DNA from: Candidatus Zixiibacteriota bacterium
GTDB lineage: Bacteria; Zixibacteria; MSB-5A5; GN15; FEB-12
DNA length: 14,125 nucleotides
NCBI GenBank assembly: GCA_022570975.1
Contig: JACZYS010000043.1
Coordinates: 1 to 14,125 of the forward strand
Direction of reading: 5' to 3'
This document shows positions 1 to 6,909 of the stretch, piece after piece (position 1 is the first letter of the stretch; the number at the start of each line of letters is the position of its first letter). The notes beneath the pieces were generated by a model, which worked only from the letters and a program-made list of their open reading frames with translations, was not told the DNA's origin and ran no database searches. Position numbers and translations under genes: made by a program.

Positions 1-325
1 TGCCGTCAATTGTTGCCTCGGCCGAAGATGCAAGAAAACTAAGATTGAAGAGCCCTTTTTTAAAAGCAATATTTTCACCTTTGGTGATAGGGTCGCCCTT
101 TTTTTTGACCATGACCATCTCAATGTCTTCCGGTGGGAGGCCCAGTTTGTTGGCTACGTTCAATGGAACCACGGTGCCGGGGAGATGAGTCCGGGCGACT
201 ACATCATTGGGGTTGACCATGTCGCCGACTTTTACAATGACTTCCCCCTTAAGAGGCAGGATTCTTCTTTTTTGAACTATCAGCTGGTCGGTTACTTTTA
301 ATCCGGGCGTATATGCGTGACCCAT
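1..325 (-). CDS. Small barrel-sandwich-like protein, 3' end outside window (partial)
   Basis: Reading leftward from an ATG at 325-323, about 108 codons stay open to the window edge, so the C-terminus is missing. An AAGGAA ribosome site (plus positions 333-338) lies 7 bases upstream and supports the start. The protein begins MGHAYTPGLKV. It contains KGEVIVKVGDMV (about residues 26-37), then ARTHLPGTVVPLN, and later KKKGDPITKGENIAF. This pattern of short beta segments with a G-D-x-V turn is typical of barrel-sandwich (biotinyl/lipoyl, RnfC-like) domains, but no lysine-attachment motif (MKM) is visible. There is no signal peptide or membrane helix in the visible part. It lies 31 bases after the 254-residue gene and is probably the third gene of the MutL operon. 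The fold is an inference from pattern; the function is unknown. Confidence 0.75.
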   Translation of the reverse strand, partial: MGHAYTPGLKVTDQLIVQKRRILPLKGEVIVKVGDMVNPNDVVARTHLPGTVVPLNVANKLGLPPEDIEMVMVKKKGDPITKGENIAFKKGLFNLSFLASSAEATIDG

Positions 326-356
326 TTATGTTTTCCTTATCATTCTTATTTTCAAA

Positions 357-1121
357 CTATTGTTGCCGATTTTTTCTTCTCTTTTTTCTGATAACAATCA
401 TGAGAATGATGCCCAATGCGACATATATGGGAAGCATTGAGAATCCGTCTTTCTTTTCTGTGTCAGTGTCAATATCAGCAATTTTCAAATTTTCTTTGGG
501 AAGGGAAGCCTCTATGTTTTCGGTTGAAAATGATGCAGCAATTTTCTCAAAAATAGGCAGGCTTTCATCGAAAATGGAATCAGGAGCAAAGAAATAAAAT
601 GATGCCACACCTCTTTCATAAAGTTTTTGCATTAACAAGTTTTTCTTAAACGATTTAGATCTTTGAGTTATTGTGCTGAAGACAGAAATAATCTTGCTCT
701 TCTTGTCGTATTTTGGATATTCAGTTTTCAAATCTGCCAGATTATCAGATACCGGAAAGTATCTGAGTCCCCTCCCAAAAGAGACCAGCATCATCTGAAG
801 AATGGAATCTATCTGGGTATCGTTTAACTCACCAACGGTGTCAATTGTAACAATTAAATAGCTGCCGCTAAAAAAAGGAGAGTTTGCAGATGGCGCCAGT
901 ACGGCGTCATAGTCATACCTATTTTTTCCAGTTTTGTTTCTGGAGAGAAAAAGGTCAACGGTGTTAAAGTCAATCTGTTCCCAAGTATCGGGATACTCAA
1001 TAACAAACCCTCCGCTTAAACTGACATAAGGTCTTGCGGTCAAACTTGGAGTAACAAATATCATTAGCAGGATAAGTAAGGCCGGGATGGTTTTTAAATT
1101 TTGTAGCATATCACTTCTCAT
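357..1121 (-). CDS. Secreted, C-terminally anchored protein with PsbP/DUF1795-like domain
   Basis: The protein has 254 residues. Residues 9-29 are a signal peptide (hydrophobic PALLILLMIFV, then SLTA before a likely cut near residue 29). Residues 32-200 are a soluble domain opening with SGGFVIEYPDTWEQID and closing with YFFAPDSIFDESLPIFEKIAASF. A start of the form 'GF-x-YP-x-W' and an end 'FEKI-x-x-SF' is the usual look of PsbP/Mog1/DUF1795-type folds. An acidic linker (IADIDTDTEKKDG) precedes a membrane helix at about 227-244 and a basic tail (RKKRRKNRQQ), so the domain should be extracytoplasmic and the tail inside. The start codon overlaps the MutL stop codon by one base (TAATG), which implies translational coupling. 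The fold is an inference; the substrate or partner is unknown. Confidence 0.8.
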   Translation of the reverse strand: MRSDMLQNLKTIPALLILLMIFVTPSLTARPYVSLSGGFVIEYPDTWEQIDFNTVDLFLSRNKTGKNRYDYDAVLAPSANSPFFSGSYLIVTIDTVGELNDTQIDSILQMMLVSFGRGLRYFPVSDNLADLKTEYPKYDKKSKIISVFSTITQRSKSFKKNLLMQKLYERGVASFYFFAPDSIFDESLPIFEKIAASFSTENIEASLPKENLKIADIDTDTEKKDGFSMLPIYVALGIILMIVIRKKRRKNRQQ

Positions 1122-2992
1122 TATCTTGATGTTAGTTTTTCAAGACCGTCTCGCGGATAAATATCAAGCTCCACCATCCACTCGGTCAGGTACTTAACTC
1201 TATCAGTTTCATTTAATGTAGAAAGGTCAAACGGCCGGCCTCTTCCGTCTAAGATAATTCCAACAACTCCGCCATAGACATCTTTTGTAACTTTGTTTCC
1301 TTTGCCGGCTCCAATATCAAAATTGTTGAGCGGGGCCAGGGTTGCTTTGGCCGTTATGGGAAGACCGTTATCCTCCAAGCCCAATTTGAACAGTTTCATC
1401 TCAAGGTGATTCAAAGTTCCGGAGACAGTGCCGTCGGGAAGCTCAATTGAATATTCAAGTACCGGTATGTTTGGTTTTTTGGGTTTCCCAACAGGTGCAA
1501 CGCAAGTTCCCATGTGAATCAGGCAATCTTTTTCAAAAACTTCGCTTGCTGCTTTTGGCTGAACTTCGCAAAGCACGCCTAATTGCGGCATCATAAAGAT
1601 TGAGTCAACGGTTAGTCTGGTAATTCCCTCGGGCAAAAAAGCGTCAATCATCATTAACGCCGACTGTTGTCTTCTGGGAGCATGCGAAAGAACACCGCCG
1701 GAGCCGATTAACATATCAAGGCTTATCATATTTACAATTGATGCACCCGATGATGACTGCTCAAAAGCATCGGCAATTGTTCTTTGCTGTTGTACTCCCT
1801 TGAGCGCGCTGGCAAAACTTTTGTGCTGTATAAAGGCAAGTCGGAGAGCCTCTTTGGCAATAGCCTGCTCAAAAATAAGCTCTTCTAAAGATTGGGGGAT
1901 AGTAGTCGGGCGAATCATTTTATTTTTTACCCGGTTGCGAAGGTCTCTTTCATCCATAGGAAACGGTACCCATCGCATAACTTTTGGAACGGTTGCTTCG
2001 GCAAAGACATTTGAGATTGAATAGGACATGCCCAGGTTTGCCGAGACGGTTCTGTTGAATACCGGTTTATTGTCTTCCGGTCTGAAGACAGAGAAGATAT
2101 CGGTTGTGGCCCCGCCAATATCAACTCCCACGGCCTCAATATTATACTGGTCGGCGATTGTCTGGATTATCAGTCCTACGGCACCGGGAGTCGGCATGAT
2201 TGGAACATCGGTCCAGGACATCAGTTTTTTGTAACCGGGTGCCTGGGCCATGACGTGCTCCATAAACAGTTCATGAATTTCCTCACGAGCCGGTGCAAGG
2301 TTTTCGCGCTCAAGTACCGGACGAATATTATCAACAGTTTTCAAATCAACTTTATCAGCCAAAGTTTCTTCCACGCTTTTTGCGGCATCTTTATTTCCTG
2401 CAAAAATAATTGGCAGTTTGTAACTTGAGCCAAGACGAGGACGAGGGTCGGCGGCGGCAATCAGTTCGGCCAGTTCTACTACGTGGGTAGTAGTTCCGCC
2501 GTCAATTCCGCCGGAGAGGAGAATCATGTCCGGTCTCAAATGTCTTATTCTTTCAATCTGCTGGTGAGACAGTCTTTTGTCATTAGACGATATGACATCC
2601 ATCACAATTGCCCCGGCTCCAAGAGCAGCTCTCTCCGCAGATTCAGCAGTCATTGAGCGGACCACGCCGGCCACCATCATTTGTAAACCGCCGCCGGCCG
2701 ATGAGGTGGAGATGAAAACATCGGTGCCTTTATCTCCTTGAACCGGTGAAATAATTTTTCCGTTATCATCAATAAGTTGACGACCGGATAATTCCTGAAG
2801 TTCTGTTATTGCATTGAGTGCGCCCATGGTAACATCTTCAAATGGTGCTTCAACCGTGGTTGGGGCTTCACCACGTGTGGTCTGACGGTATTCGCCGTTG
2901 ACATATTCTATTAAGATAGCTTTGGTTGTTGTAGAGCCGCAGTCGGTAGCAATTATAACTTTAATATCATCCGGGTTGTCAAATTTTGCCAT
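1121..2992 (-). CDS. MutL-family ASKHA protein (glutamate mutase L type)
   Basis: This 623-residue protein has no signal peptide and is cytosolic. It shows the ASKHA (actin/Hsp70-like) nucleotide fold: phosphate-1 loop DCGSTTTK at 17-24, LLSGGIDGG at 158-166, phosphate-2 loop DIGGATTD at 291-298, and a late GSGGVLSHAP at 430-439. These are hallmarks of the MutL/GlmL family, whose clostridial members sit with adenosylcobalamin glutamate mutase and are thought to reactivate or assist it. Two things are odd. No mutase subunit is in the window. The protein is also longer than the roughly 460 residues I recall for GlmL: about 120 extra residues (505-623) contain GTVSGTLNHLEMKLFKLG and DIGAGKGNKVTKDVYGG. 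It leads the leftward operon and is transcribed divergently from the A-B-C-D cassettes. The family call is firm; a glutamate-mutase role is not supported here. Confidence 0.9.
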   Translation of the reverse strand: MAKFDNPDDIKVIIATDCGSTTTKAILIEYVNGEYRQTTRGEAPTTVEAPFEDVTMGALNAITELQELSGRQLIDDNGKIISPVQGDKGTDVFISTSSAGGGLQMMVAGVVRSMTAESAERAALGAGAIVMDVISSNDKRLSHQQIERIRHLRPDMILLSGGIDGGTTTHVVELAELIAAADPRPRLGSSYKLPIIFAGNKDAAKSVEETLADKVDLKTVDNIRPVLERENLAPAREEIHELFMEHVMAQAPGYKKLMSWTDVPIMPTPGAVGLIIQTIADQYNIEAVGVDIGGATTDIFSVFRPEDNKPVFNRTVSANLGMSYSISNVFAEATVPKVMRWVPFPMDERDLRNRVKNKMIRPTTIPQSLEELIFEQAIAKEALRLAFIQHKSFASALKGVQQQRTIADAFEQSSSGASIVNMISLDMLIGSGGVLSHAPRRQQSALMMIDAFLPEGITRLTVDSIFMMPQLGVLCEVQPKAASEVFEKDCLIHMGTCVAPVGKPKKPNIPVLEYSIELPDGTVSGTLNHLEMKLFKLGLEDNGLPITAKATLAPLNNFDIGAGKGNKVTKDVYGGVVGIILDGRGRPFDLSTLNETDRVKYLTEWMVELDIYPRDGLEKLTSR

Positions 2993-3088
2993 TTTATTCC
3001 AGTACTTTAAATCTTTTAACCGTTTACTTTATTTAGGTTTACATACAATTCAGCCCGGCGAATACGGGGCAGCTCACATAAAGGGCAC

Positions 3089-3117
3089 ATTATAAGCTAA
3101 TGCCGTCAAATTGTAAA
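3089..3117 (-). promoter_or_regulatory. Sigma70-type promoter for the MutL operon
   Basis: On the minus strand, a -35 box TTTACA (plus positions 3112-3117) is followed, after exactly 17 bases, by a perfect -10 box TATAAT (3089-3094). The start of transcription would fall near 3082, giving a leader of about 90 bases before the MutL ATG. This assumes a standard housekeeping sigma factor. Confidence 0.6.
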
Positions 3118-3217
3118 GAGTCTTTTTGAGGCGGATAATTGAATCAAACAGTTTATATGAATCAATTGTTACCCATATATAATTCTCAAAAGCGCAGTTC
3201 TTGATTGATGACGATTT

Positions 3218-3251
3218 TTGACTTGACTTGAGTTCTTGTCCTGATTAGATT
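3218..3251 (+). promoter_or_regulatory. Candidate promoter for the A-B-C-D cassette operon
   Basis: A -35 box TTGACT (3223-3228) is followed after 17 bases by TAGATT (3246-3251), which matches 4 of 6 consensus -10 bases. The -35 lies in a short 5-base tandem repeat (TTGAC at 3218 and 3223, TTGAG at 3228), so two -35 registers exist. Transcription would start near 3258, with a leader of about 140 bases. The -10 is weak, so the call is tentative. Confidence 0.4.
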
Positions 3252-3271
3252 TAGCGCCAAATTTAAGAGTA

Positions 3272-3295
3272 AGAACATGAACATGTTCATGCTCT
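3272..3295. promoter_or_regulatory. 24-base palindrome, likely operator or leader hairpin
   Basis: The central 16 bases (3276-3291, CATGAACATGTTCATG) are a perfect palindrome. Extending to 3272-3295 gives 11 of 12 complementary pairs, the only mismatch being 3275/3292. It sits about 20 bases after the predicted start of the rightward transcript and about 100 bases before the first cassette gene. Its symmetry with no spacer suits a dimeric DNA-binding regulator. A factor-independent terminator is less likely because no long T run follows. Confidence 0.5.
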
Positions 3296-3384
3296 GTTTT
3301 GAACAATTTATGACCTCTATTCGTTTTCTGTTTGTTGTATTTGGTTGAGCTGTTGCTACCGATCTGGTAATTCTTTATCATAAG

Positions 3385-3400
3385 TAAAGGTATAAGATTG
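3385..3400 (+). promoter_or_regulatory. Ribosome site and TTG start of the first A gene
   Basis: TAAAGG at 3385-3390 lies 7 bases before a TTG at 3398-3400. No in-frame ATG occurs before or within the signal peptide, and starting at this TTG keeps a complete signal peptide. This decides the start. Confidence 0.55.
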
Positions 3401-4678
3401 TTTCGAGTTATTCTGACATTGCTGACATCAATTAAGAACCCCGGAAAAATAAAAACAATTTTATTTTCTATACTTTTAATTCTTATAACTATCCCCAACT
3501 TGAATGGCCAGGAAAACGAAGTTGAATCTTCAAATATTGCGACTTCTAAAATTGTAGCAAGTATCCTTTCCGCCCCAACCGACGTTTCTGCAAAAGACAC
3601 TGATAATGACAAAGGTCAGTCAATAACCATCAACTGGACTCTATCTGCCGATGACAAAGACGGTGGAGCTGTTAGCGGCTACAAAATATATCGTGCTGTT
3701 GAGGGGTCAAATGAATTTGTGGAAGTTGGAAATGAATCCGAAGGGACAACCAAGAGCACTGATAACAAAACCACCGACGGCGTCTCATATATATATAGAG
3801 TTGATAGCTATCAAATTCTTTTGGATTCGGTGGGGAATAAGTCTTTTGTAACAAGTGCCTCTGTTGCCAGCTCTCCGGTTAAATCTTCAGCTCAATGGTT
3901 TAACTTCAATAGAGGATACTGCCTCATCTTCGTTCTCTTTGTGAGCGGGGCTATTATATACTATATCAGGAAAGCTTCCGCCGGTGGCGAGATATATGTC
4001 CGCAAGCTGGGCGGTATTGATGCCGTTGACGAGGCCGTCGGTCGGGCAACTGAAATGGGAAAGAAAGTATTTTTTATTCCCGGTATTCAGGATATGAATA
4101 ATGTTCAGACAATTGCAGGGATAGCAATACTTGGACGCGTTGCCCAGAAAGCAGCAGAATATGGAACCTGGCTTGAAGTCCCGGTTTCAAAATCTCTGGT
4201 TATGGTCACAGCCAGAGAAACTATGAAAGAAGCTTATACTGCCGTTGGTCGTCCTGATGCTTTTAATGAGGCACAAGTACATTTCTTAACTGATGACCAG
4301 TTTGGCTATGCGGCCGCAATTGATGGAATGGTAGTGCGTGAAAAGCCGGCGACAATATTTTATATGGGAGCCTTTTTTGCCGAGTCATTAATTCTGGCCG
4401 AAACCGGAAATGCAGCCGGAGCCATTCAAATTGCAGGAACGGCCATGCCTTCTCAGCTCCCCTTTTTTGTTGCTGCATGTGATTACACTCTGATAGGTGA
4501 AGAGCTTTTTGCCGCCTCGGCTTATCTTTCAGGAGAGCCGAGACAGCTCGGGTCGCTAAAAGGTCAGGATATTGGAAAAGCTTTATTCTTAGTTGCTATC
4601 ATTGTTGGAATAATAATGGAATCTTTTGGCTGGACTATAGGCGGCCATAACTTAAGTGCCATTTTTAAGGTGAATTAG
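3398..4678 (+). CDS. Cassette 1 protein A: FN3 domain, membrane helix, conserved cytoplasmic core (DUF6754-like)
   Basis: The protein has 426 residues. A signal peptide lies at about 18-38 (ILFSILLILITIPNLNGQ). An FN3-type domain at about 58-160 opens LSAPTDVSAKDTDNDKG and has the typical SGYKIYRA strand at 93-100. A QWFN linker leads into a membrane helix at 173-190, followed by basic IRK, so the rest is cytoplasmic. The core at 199-395 carries the segments shared by all three A proteins: AVDEAVGRATEMG (209-221), FAESLILAETG (327-337), GAIQIAGT (341-348), and PFFVAACDYTLIGEEL (355-370) through LGSLKGQD (384-391). A C-terminal helix follows at 395-410. I associate this core with DUF6754 from memory; no biochemical activity is known to me. 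Translation starts at TTG. Confidence 0.88.
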   Translation: MFRVILTLLTSIKNPGKIKTILFSILLILITIPNLNGQENEVESSNIATSKIVASILSAPTDVSAKDTDNDKGQSITINWTLSADDKDGGAVSGYKIYRAVEGSNEFVEVGNESEGTTKSTDNKTTDGVSYIYRVDSYQILLDSVGNKSFVTSASVASSPVKSSAQWFNFNRGYCLIFVLFVSGAIIYYIRKASAGGEIYVRKLGGIDAVDEAVGRATEMGKKVFFIPGIQDMNNVQTIAGIAILGRVAQKAAEYGTWLEVPVSKSLVMVTARETMKEAYTAVGRPDAFNEAQVHFLTDDQFGYAAAIDGMVVREKPATIFYMGAFFAESLILAETGNAAGAIQIAGTAMPSQLPFFVAACDYTLIGEELFAASAYLSGEPRQLGSLKGQDIGKALFLVAIIVGIIMESFGWTIGGHNLSAIFKVN

Positions 4679-4687
4679 GCGAATATT

Positions 4688-5365
4688 ATGAGAAGAGAAA
4701 TACCATTAATAATTACAACTGTTACCGGACTTGTTTTTGCAATTAGTTATTTTATTCCCCACATGCCGTTTGGTAACTCTGAGAATATTTTTGGTGAATG
4801 GATTTCAATTGTACAGGCATTTGCTATCTGGCTTGGTGTTTTAAACTTAGTTAAAGTTTCTATTGATAAGATTTTAAGTAAAAAAGGGGATGCATATTAT
4901 TCATACATTGTAATTATCTCATTGGGAATAATGTTAATTGTCGGTTTCTGGGATGGACTTTCCGGACTCTACGCAGATCCTCCTTATCCGGTCATAGATG
5001 ACAGTACATCGTTTTACTGGATATTCAAAAATATTTATACGCCTCTGACTTCCACCATGTTTGCCATGCTTGCCTTTTTTGTAGCCTCAGCATCTTACCG
5101 TGCCTTTCGGGCAAGGAATTTTCAAGCAACCTTATTGCTGATAGCCGGATTTTTTGTAATGGGCGGAAGAGTTCCCCTTTTTGACTTAATGATATCCGGT
5201 ATCACAGATGTTCCCGTCTTCAGTCATTTTGCCGACTGGATTATGACCTATCCCAATACCGCCGGACAGAGAGCTATTATGATTGGCATTGCTTTGGGGA
5301 TTATGTCATCCTCGCTCAGGATAATTCTGGGGATTGAGCGCTCTCATATTGGAGGCAAAAGTTAA
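4688..5365 (+). CDS. Cassette 1 protein B: six-helix membrane protein
   Basis: The protein has 225 residues with helices near 7-23, 38-56, 72-90, 121-138, 146-160 and 196-213. Positive loops (DKILSKKGD; SYRAFRARN at 136-144; the C-terminal tail) place both ends and these loops inside by the positive-inside rule. It opens with the MRRxIP start found in all three B proteins. It also shares SASYRAFRARN, GGRVPL, PNTAGQRAIMIGI and LGIERSHIGG with them. It begins 9 bases after gene A with only a weak ribosome site, and its stop overlaps the start of gene C by one base. I do not recognise the family; a channel, scaffold or transport role is possible but unproven. Confidence 0.87.
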   Translation: MRREIPLIITTVTGLVFAISYFIPHMPFGNSENIFGEWISIVQAFAIWLGVLNLVKVSIDKILSKKGDAYYSYIVIISLGIMLIVGFWDGLSGLYADPPYPVIDDSTSFYWIFKNIYTPLTSTMFAMLAFFVASASYRAFRARNFQATLLLIAGFFVMGGRVPLFDLMISGITDVPVFSHFADWIMTYPNTAGQRAIMIGIALGIMSSSLRIILGIERSHIGGKS

Positions 5366-6264
5366 TGGCCAACACAATTTCAATTATTCTCTTAATTCTT
5401 CTGGGCTTATCACTAGTTTATGTTCTTGTCAGAACTCTTAAGGGCAATCCTATAGGAAGAAGGATAGTTTTTTTATATGTGGCTATTGCGGCTGCTATCC
5501 CATTGTTCATGGACTTAGAGGTGCCCTTACCAATAACGACCGATGTCAGGAATTTATATGATGCTCTGGAAAAACTTCCCGATGGGTCAAAAGTTATGGC
5601 CGCCTTTGACTATGACCCTCCTTCGGCACCGGAACTCCAACCAATGGCGGTTGCTTTTATGAAATATGCTTTCAAGAGAGACTTCAAAATTATCATTATG
5701 GGACTCTGGCCTCAGGGACCTATTCAGGCTAATATGGCCATTGATGAAGCAATGCAGGATCCGGAAATTGCAGCCAAAAATTTGCAGTATGGTGTTGATT
5801 ATGTCAACCTGGGTTTCCAGTCAGGAAATGAGTTTGTAATTCAGTCAATGGGCACGGCCTTCAAGACTATGTTCCCGAAAGATTACAGAACCACTCCTTA
5901 TGACTCTATTCCATTGATGAGAAATATTGTAAATTTTAGTAATATTGATTTTGTGATGAATTTTAGTTCGGGAGAACCCGGGACAATACAATGGGTGCAG
6001 ATTGCTGTTGATCGTTTCGGTTCTGTTTTGGGTGCAGGTAATACTGCCGTGCAAGCTCCGCAAGTTTATCCATATTTGCGCGCCGGTCAAATGGTGGGAC
6101 TTTTGGGTGGAATGAGCGGTGCGGCTGAATTTGAAAAAATTACAGCAGAAAAAGGTAAGGCAAGCACATTTATTTTATCTCAGATGATAGCCCATGCAAT
6201 TGTGATTATTTTGATTTTGATTGGTAATGTCGCTTATTTTAGCGAGAAAAGAAAAAAGAAGTAG
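5365..6264 (+). CDS. Cassette 1 protein C: membrane-tethered extracytoplasmic alpha/beta protein
   Basis: The protein has 299 residues. Two helices at 5-22 and 34-50 flank a basic loop (RTLKGNPIGRR), which should be cytoplasmic. The soluble domain at about 58-270 is then outside, and a last helix at 273-292 returns to a cytoplasmic tail (EKRKKK). The domain has alternating strands and helices: LPDGSKVMAAFDYDP (71-85) with APELQPM after it, FKIIIMGLWPQG, DYVNLGFQSGNE (145-156), DSIPLM (180-185), VYPYLRAGQMVGLLGGMSGA (234-253). The ending MIAHAIVIILILIGNV has buried His and Asn residues found in all three C proteins. The start codon overlaps the stop of gene B (TAATG). The fold looks Rossmann-like, but no known enzyme motif is evident. 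Confidence 0.87.
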   Translation: MANTISIILLILLGLSLVYVLVRTLKGNPIGRRIVFLYVAIAAAIPLFMDLEVPLPITTDVRNLYDALEKLPDGSKVMAAFDYDPPSAPELQPMAVAFMKYAFKRDFKIIIMGLWPQGPIQANMAIDEAMQDPEIAAKNLQYGVDYVNLGFQSGNEFVIQSMGTAFKTMFPKDYRTTPYDSIPLMRNIVNFSNIDFVMNFSSGEPGTIQWVQIAVDRFGSVLGAGNTAVQAPQVYPYLRAGQMVGLLGGMSGAAEFEKITAEKGKASTFILSQMIAHAIVIILILIGNVAYFSEKRKKK

Positions 6265-6265
6265 T

Positions 6266-6907
6266 ATGGACATTGGAATGTTTTTTGCAGCCCTGTTAAC
6301 TCTGGGTATATTTTCTTTCCTCTATAAAGATAACCCCGTTTATAAAGTTTGTGAGGCAATTTTTGTAGGTGTCTCTGCAGGATTTTGGGCAATCACTTAT
6401 TTCTTTGATAACATTCACAAGAAATTCTGGCTGGGCGTTTTCCCGCAAGAGGGAGACTCACCGGATTACTGGCTATGGGGCGGAGCAATTCTCGGATTTT
6501 TGATGCTCCTTAGAATCAGCAATAAAATTGGATGGATAGCCAGATGGCCGCTTTCATTTATTGTCGGAGCCACGGCCGGTTTGTATATGATGCTTTACTT
6601 CGTTTCTAATGCCTTAAATCAAGTAGCCGATACCATGATGCCAATCGTGGCATACGCTTCTGATAACTCTGTTTTGTGGCTCGATACTTTTGGCAATTTC
6701 ATAGTTGTCCTTGGAGTTGTAACCGGTTTGATATATTTCTTTTTCTCAAAAGAACATAAAGGACTGTTTGGCACCGGCGCACAAGTCGGGACATGGTTTT
6801 TGATGATAACTTTCGGTGCTTCTTTTGGATATACGGTAATGAGCCGTATGTCACTCTTGATTGGCAGATTAGATTTTCTGTTTGGAGATTGGTTAGGACT
6901 GTTCTAA
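6266..6907 (+). CDS. Cassette 1 protein D: six-helix membrane protein lacking two conserved histidines
   Basis: The protein has 213 residues. I chose the ATG at 6266, one base after the stop of gene C; a TTG upstream at 6221 would only add a tail overlapping gene C. Helices lie near 4-20, 31-47, 69-84, 95-112, 142-160 and 175-200. Motifs shared with the other D proteins are FSFLYKDNP (16-24), LIYFFFSKEH (155-164), and LMITFGASFGYTV (179-191) followed by DWLG. All loops with basic residues face the cytoplasm. Where D2 and D3 have EH and SKKHGW, D1 has EA (A31) and SNKIGW (I88); the third histidine, H164, is kept. It may therefore be a functionally changed subunit. Family unknown. Confidence 0.86.
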   Translation: MDIGMFFAALLTLGIFSFLYKDNPVYKVCEAIFVGVSAGFWAITYFFDNIHKKFWLGVFPQEGDSPDYWLWGGAILGFLMLLRISNKIGWIARWPLSFIVGATAGLYMMLYFVSNALNQVADTMMPIVAYASDNSVLWLDTFGNFIVVLGVVTGLIYFFFSKEHKGLFGTGAQVGTWFLMITFGASFGYTVMSRMSLLIGRLDFLFGDWLGLF

Positions 6908-6909
6908 CT

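Larger units (their letters stand above)
2993..3397. other. Divergent intergenic regulatory region, 405 bases
   Basis: This gap separates the starts of the leftward MutL operon and the rightward cassette operon. I see no convincing small gene. It holds a strong candidate promoter toward MutL, a weaker candidate toward the cassettes, and a 24-base palindrome. The rest is AT-rich sequence in which I see no further structure. Confidence 0.8.
3398..6907 (+). repeat. Cassette 1 of a tandem A-B-C-D gene set
   Basis: First of three consecutive copies of the same four-gene set, recognisable by protein motifs shared between copies rather than by long DNA identity. Gene spacing is 9, -1 and +1 bases. 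Cassette 2 begins 2 bases after its last stop codon. Confidence 0.9.

Noticed and set aside
313..597. Plus-strand open frame of 94 codons
   Set aside because: Antisense of the C-terminus of the 254-residue protein; its hydrophobic look mirrors the membrane helix on the other strand.
1121..2992. Naming the MutL protein glmL/mutL of a glutamate mutase operon
   Set aside because: No mutase subunit is nearby and the protein is longer than the GlmL form, so the pathway is not supported.
3276..3291. Palindrome as a LexA/SOS box
   Set aside because: It contains GAAC and GTTC, but with a 2-base spacer instead of the 4 bases of the Gram-positive LexA box, and no SOS gene is near.
3169..3612. Minus-strand open frame of 147 codons across the divergent region and the start of A1
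   Set aside because: Its first third is antisense to the A1 signal peptide and FN3 domain, the rest is low-complexity and Lys/Ser-rich, and it would conflict with the promoter and palindrome.
6793..6909. N-terminal extension of A2 into D1
   Set aside because: The frame is open but the sequence is the shifted D1 coding region with no signal-like start; a GTG at 6910 gives a clean signal peptide.
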